From Catellatospora methionotrophica (lineage in GTDB: Bacteria; Actinomycetota; Actinomycetes; Mycobacteriales; Micromonosporaceae): a stretch of 32,101 nucleotides of DNA. The notes under the pieces were generated by a model. It was given only the letters and a program-made list of their open reading frames with translations. It did no database searches and was not told the DNA's origin. Positions 29,874 to 32,101 of this stretch are shown here, in pieces (positions within the stretch are counted from its first letter, which is position 1; the number at the start of each line of letters is the position of its first letter). The stretch is from NCBI RefSeq assembly GCF_011297335.1, contig NZ_JAAOTJ010000040.1, positions 1 to 32,101 of the forward strand, in the 5' to 3' direction. The position numbers and the translations under genes are program-made.

Positions 29874-32069
29874 ATGACCTCCGCGGACGTGGACACCGAC
29901 CTGTCGAAACTGGTGGGGGAGAAGACCGCCAAGGCGCTGAAGACGCACCTCGATCTCTATACCGCCGGTGACCTGCTGTATCACGTGCCACGGCGGTACG
30001 ACCAGCGTGGCGAGCACACCGACATGCGCACCCTGGAGATCGGTGAGGAGGTCACCGTGCTGGCCCAGGTGCTGCGCACGACGACCCGGCCGATGCGGCA
30101 GCGGCGCGGCAGCATGCTGGAGGTCGTCGTCGGCGACGGGGCGGGCGGCCAGCTCGTGCTGACGTACTTCCAACAGGCCTGGCGCGAGCGCGACCTGCGC
30201 CCCGGACGCTGGGGCCTGTTCGCGGGCAAGGTCAGCGACTTCCGCGGCCGCCGCCAGCTCAACAGCCCCGAGTACGTGCTGCTCGACCAGGGCGCGGCCG
30301 ACGGGGAGGTGGCCGCCGAGGTGGAGGAGTTCGCCGGGGCGCTGATCCCGGTCTACCCGGCCGCCGCCGCCGTGCCGACCTGGGTGATCGCCCGCTGCGT
30401 ACGGGTGGTGCTGGACACGGTCACCATGCCGCCGGATGCGACGCCGTCCCGCATCCGCGCCGAACGCAAGCTGCTCGACCTGGCCACGGCGCTGCACGAG
30501 ATCCACCGCCCGTCGTCCAAGGAGCTGCTGTACATCGCCAAACGGCGTCTGGCCTGGGACGAGGCGTTCGCGGTGCAGCTGACCCTGGTGCGGCGCAAAC
30601 GCGACGCGGCGGCCTCGCCCGCCAAGCCCCGGCCCCGCCGCGACGGCGGACTGCTCGCCGGGTTCGACCAGACGCTGCCGTTCACGCTGACCGACGGCCA
30701 GCTCGCGGTCGGCGAGGAGATCGCCGCCGACCTGTCCGTCGCGCACCCCATGCACCGGCTGCTGCAGGGCGAGGTCGGCGCGGGCAAGACCCTGGTCGCA
30801 CTGCGGGCCATGCTGCAGGTCGTCGACGCGGGCGGGCAGGCCGCACTGCTCGCGCCGACCGAGGTGCTGGCGACCCAGCACCACCGGGGCATCAGCCGGA
30901 TGCTCGGCCCGGCCGGCCGCCCCGACGAGCTCGACGGCGACCCGAACGGCACCCAGGTCGCCCTGGTCACCGGCTCGCAGGGGGCGGCGGCGCGGCGCAA
31001 GGTGCTCGCCAAGGTCGCCGACGGCAGCGCCGGGCTGGTCATCGGCACGCACGCGCTGCTGTACGAGGGCGTCGACTTCGCCGACCTGGGCCTGGTCGTC
31101 GTCGACGAGCAGCACCGCTTCGGCGTCGAACAGCGCGACGCGCTGCGGGCCAAGGCCGAGCAGCCGCCGCACGTGCTGGTGATGACCGCGACCCCGATCC
31201 CGCGTACGGTCGCCATGACGGTGTACGGCGACCTGGAGATCTCCACCCTGTCCCAGCTGCCCGGCGGGCGCTCGCCGATCGCCTCGCACGTGGTGCCGGT
31301 CGCGGAGAAGCCCGCGTTCCTGGAGCGCGCGTGGCGGCGCGTGGTCGAGGAGGTCCAGCAGGGCCATCAGGCGTACGTCGTCTGCCCGCGCATCGGTGAC
31401 AACGCCACCGACGACGAGACCCCGCCACCCGACGACGCCGTCGAGGACGAGCGCCGCCCGCCGGTCGCCGTGCTGGACGTCGCGCCGCTGCTGGCCGAGG
31501 GCCCGCTGCGCGGGCTGCGGATCGGGGTGCTGCACGGCAGGCTGCCCGCCGACGAGAAGGACGCGATCATGCGCTCCTTCACGGCCGGGCAGCTCGACGT
31601 CCTGGTCGCCACGACCGTGATCGAGGTCGGGGTGGACGTGCCCAACGCCACCGCGATGGTCATCCTCGACGCCGACCGCTTCGGCGTATCGCAGCTGCAC
31701 CAGCTGCGCGGCCGGGTCGGCCGGGGCAGCGCACCCGGCCTGTGCCTGCTGGTCACCGAGGCCGTGGCGGGCACCCCCGCCCGCGAGCGGCTGGACGCGG
31801 TCGCCTCCACCCTGGACGGCTTCCGCCTGGCCGAGCTGGACCTGGAGCAGCGCCGCGAGGGTGACGTGCTGGGCGCGGCCCAGTCCGGCCGCCGCTCCCA
31901 CCTGCGCCTGCTGTCCCTGCTACGCGACCGGGACCTCATCGGCGAAGCCCGCGCCGAGGCCGAATCCCTGCTCTCCGCCGACCCCGACCTCGCCGCCCAT
32001 CCCCTCCTCGCCGCCCAGATCACCCGCCTCGTCGACGACGACCGCGCCGAATACCTCCACAAGGGCTGA
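29874..32069 (+). CDS. recG: ATP-dependent DNA helicase RecG
   Basis: RecG remodels stalled forks and Holliday junctions. The 731-residue protein has an N-terminal wedge/OB domain (LYTAGDLLYHVPRRYDQRGEHTDMRTLE and the OB strands to about 150), then the SF2 helicase core: GEVGAGKT (Walker A), APTEVLATQH, DEQHRFGVEQR (DEQH motif II), MTATPIPRTVAMT (III), LHGRLPADEKDAIM, ATTVIEVGVDVPNA and QLHQLRGRVGRG (VI). The C-terminal RecG wedge-contact region (GDVLGAAQSGRRSHLRLLSLLRDR) is present. The ATG at 29874 follows GGGAGGA with a six-base spacer. It lies immediately downstream of the DAK2 gene and the stop is near the right edge. Confidence 0.97.
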   Translation: MTSADVDTDLSKLVGEKTAKALKTHLDLYTAGDLLYHVPRRYDQRGEHTDMRTLEIGEEVTVLAQVLRTTTRPMRQRRGSMLEVVVGDGAGGQLVLTYFQQAWRERDLRPGRWGLFAGKVSDFRGRRQLNSPEYVLLDQGAADGEVAAEVEEFAGALIPVYPAAAAVPTWVIARCVRVVLDTVTMPPDATPSRIRAERKLLDLATALHEIHRPSSKELLYIAKRRLAWDEAFAVQLTLVRRKRDAAASPAKPRPRRDGGLLAGFDQTLPFTLTDGQLAVGEEIAADLSVAHPMHRLLQGEVGAGKTLVALRAMLQVVDAGGQAALLAPTEVLATQHHRGISRMLGPAGRPDELDGDPNGTQVALVTGSQGAAARRKVLAKVADGSAGLVIGTHALLYEGVDFADLGLVVVDEQHRFGVEQRDALRAKAEQPPHVLVMTATPIPRTVAMTVYGDLEISTLSQLPGGRSPIASHVVPVAEKPAFLERAWRRVVEEVQQGHQAYVVCPRIGDNATDDETPPPDDAVEDERRPPVAVLDVAPLLAEGPLRGLRIGVLHGRLPADEKDAIMRSFTAGQLDVLVATTVIEVGVDVPNATAMVILDADRFGVSQLHQLRGRVGRGSAPGLCLLVTEAVAGTPARERLDAVASTLDGFRLAELDLEQRREGDVLGAAQSGRRSHLRLLSLLRDRDLIGEARAEAESLLSADPDLAAHPLLAAQITRLVDDDRAEYLHKG

Positions 32070-32073
32070 CCCC

Positions 32074-32101
32074 TCCCACCCCACCCCACCCCACCCACCC
32101 C
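32074..32101 (-). repeat. C-rich tract at the right edge (G-quadruplex-capable on the minus strand)
   Basis: After the recG stop the plus strand is a run of CCCC/CCC blocks separated by A. The minus strand therefore has at least four closely spaced G-runs. It is cut by the window end. Confidence 0.5.

Noticed and set aside
29616..31901. 761-codon minus-strand frame opposite recG
   Set aside because: Antisense shadow with low-complexity translation; the plus strand encodes intact RecG motifs.
1..32101. Prophage, insertion sequence or defence island
   Set aside because: No integrase, transposase, terminal repeats or defence genes were seen; composition is uniform and the gene order is core-genome.

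Overview
The window is a dense, very GC-rich stretch of actinobacterial chromosome with no mobile elements or CRISPR. Third-position GC is extreme, so nearly every gene casts long shadow ORFs. The order tRNA-Gln, tRNA-Glu, IclR regulator, leuC, leuD, lysine-tailed HU, ppk, F420 guanylyltransferase, gpsA, ddl, DUF3515, thiL, rpmB, DAK2, recG is, from memory, the conserved core order of Mycobacterium and Streptomyces. GTG/TTG starts, a HupB-type HU and an F420 gene support this. I infer a filamentous actinomycete, probably Micromonosporaceae, without proof.

Layout. 1-3.8 kb: minus-strand panB, glutamine-dependent nadE and an anchored secreted protein. 3.9-5.8 kb: a GlnA2-type glutamine synthetase homologue and a DUF350 membrane protein. 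5.9-8.7 kb: an uncharacterised minus-strand gene, then a tightly overlapping padR / HAAS-ABC ATPase / permease operon. 8.8-10.2 kb: a FAH-family hydrolase, tRNA-Gln(CUG), tRNA-Glu(CUC) and a 59-residue membrane protein. 10.3-13.9 kb: NdgR-type IclR regulator divergent from leuCD, then HU. 14-15.1 kb: divergent tetR/doxX pair. 15.2-20.3 kb (minus): fbiD, a small cold-shock-like gene, ppk and a CYTH-CHAD gene. 20.5-23.4 kb: plsC-gpsA-cystathionine lyase-like. 23.5-27.6 kb: membrane protein, ddl, DUF3515 and a RAM-domain gene, thiL, GNAT. 27.8-32.1 kb: rpmB, DAK2 protein, recG.

How the genes work together. leuC and leuD form isopropylmalate isomerase beside their likely regulator. ppk and the CYTH-CHAD gene overlap by 4 bp and sit behind two 11-bp direct repeats matching the Streptomyces PHO box, which suggests a phosphate-responsive polyphosphate unit. 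padR, the HAAS-ABC ATPase and the permease look like one self-regulated exporter.

Most interesting non-coding structure: (1) a near-identical, about 65-bp palindromic element present twice (19478-19544 and 27659-27723), each copy flanked by C-rich then G-rich tracts; (2) other long inverted repeats at most convergent gene ends; (3) a nested palindrome between tetR and doxX whose outer arms are both -10 elements; (4) six genes with a TANNNT hexamer 6-8 nt before the start codon and no good Shine-Dalgarno, suggesting leaderless transcripts; (5) three perfect 36-bp tandem repeats inside fbiD. I did not find one clearly novel multi-gene defence or biosynthetic system.
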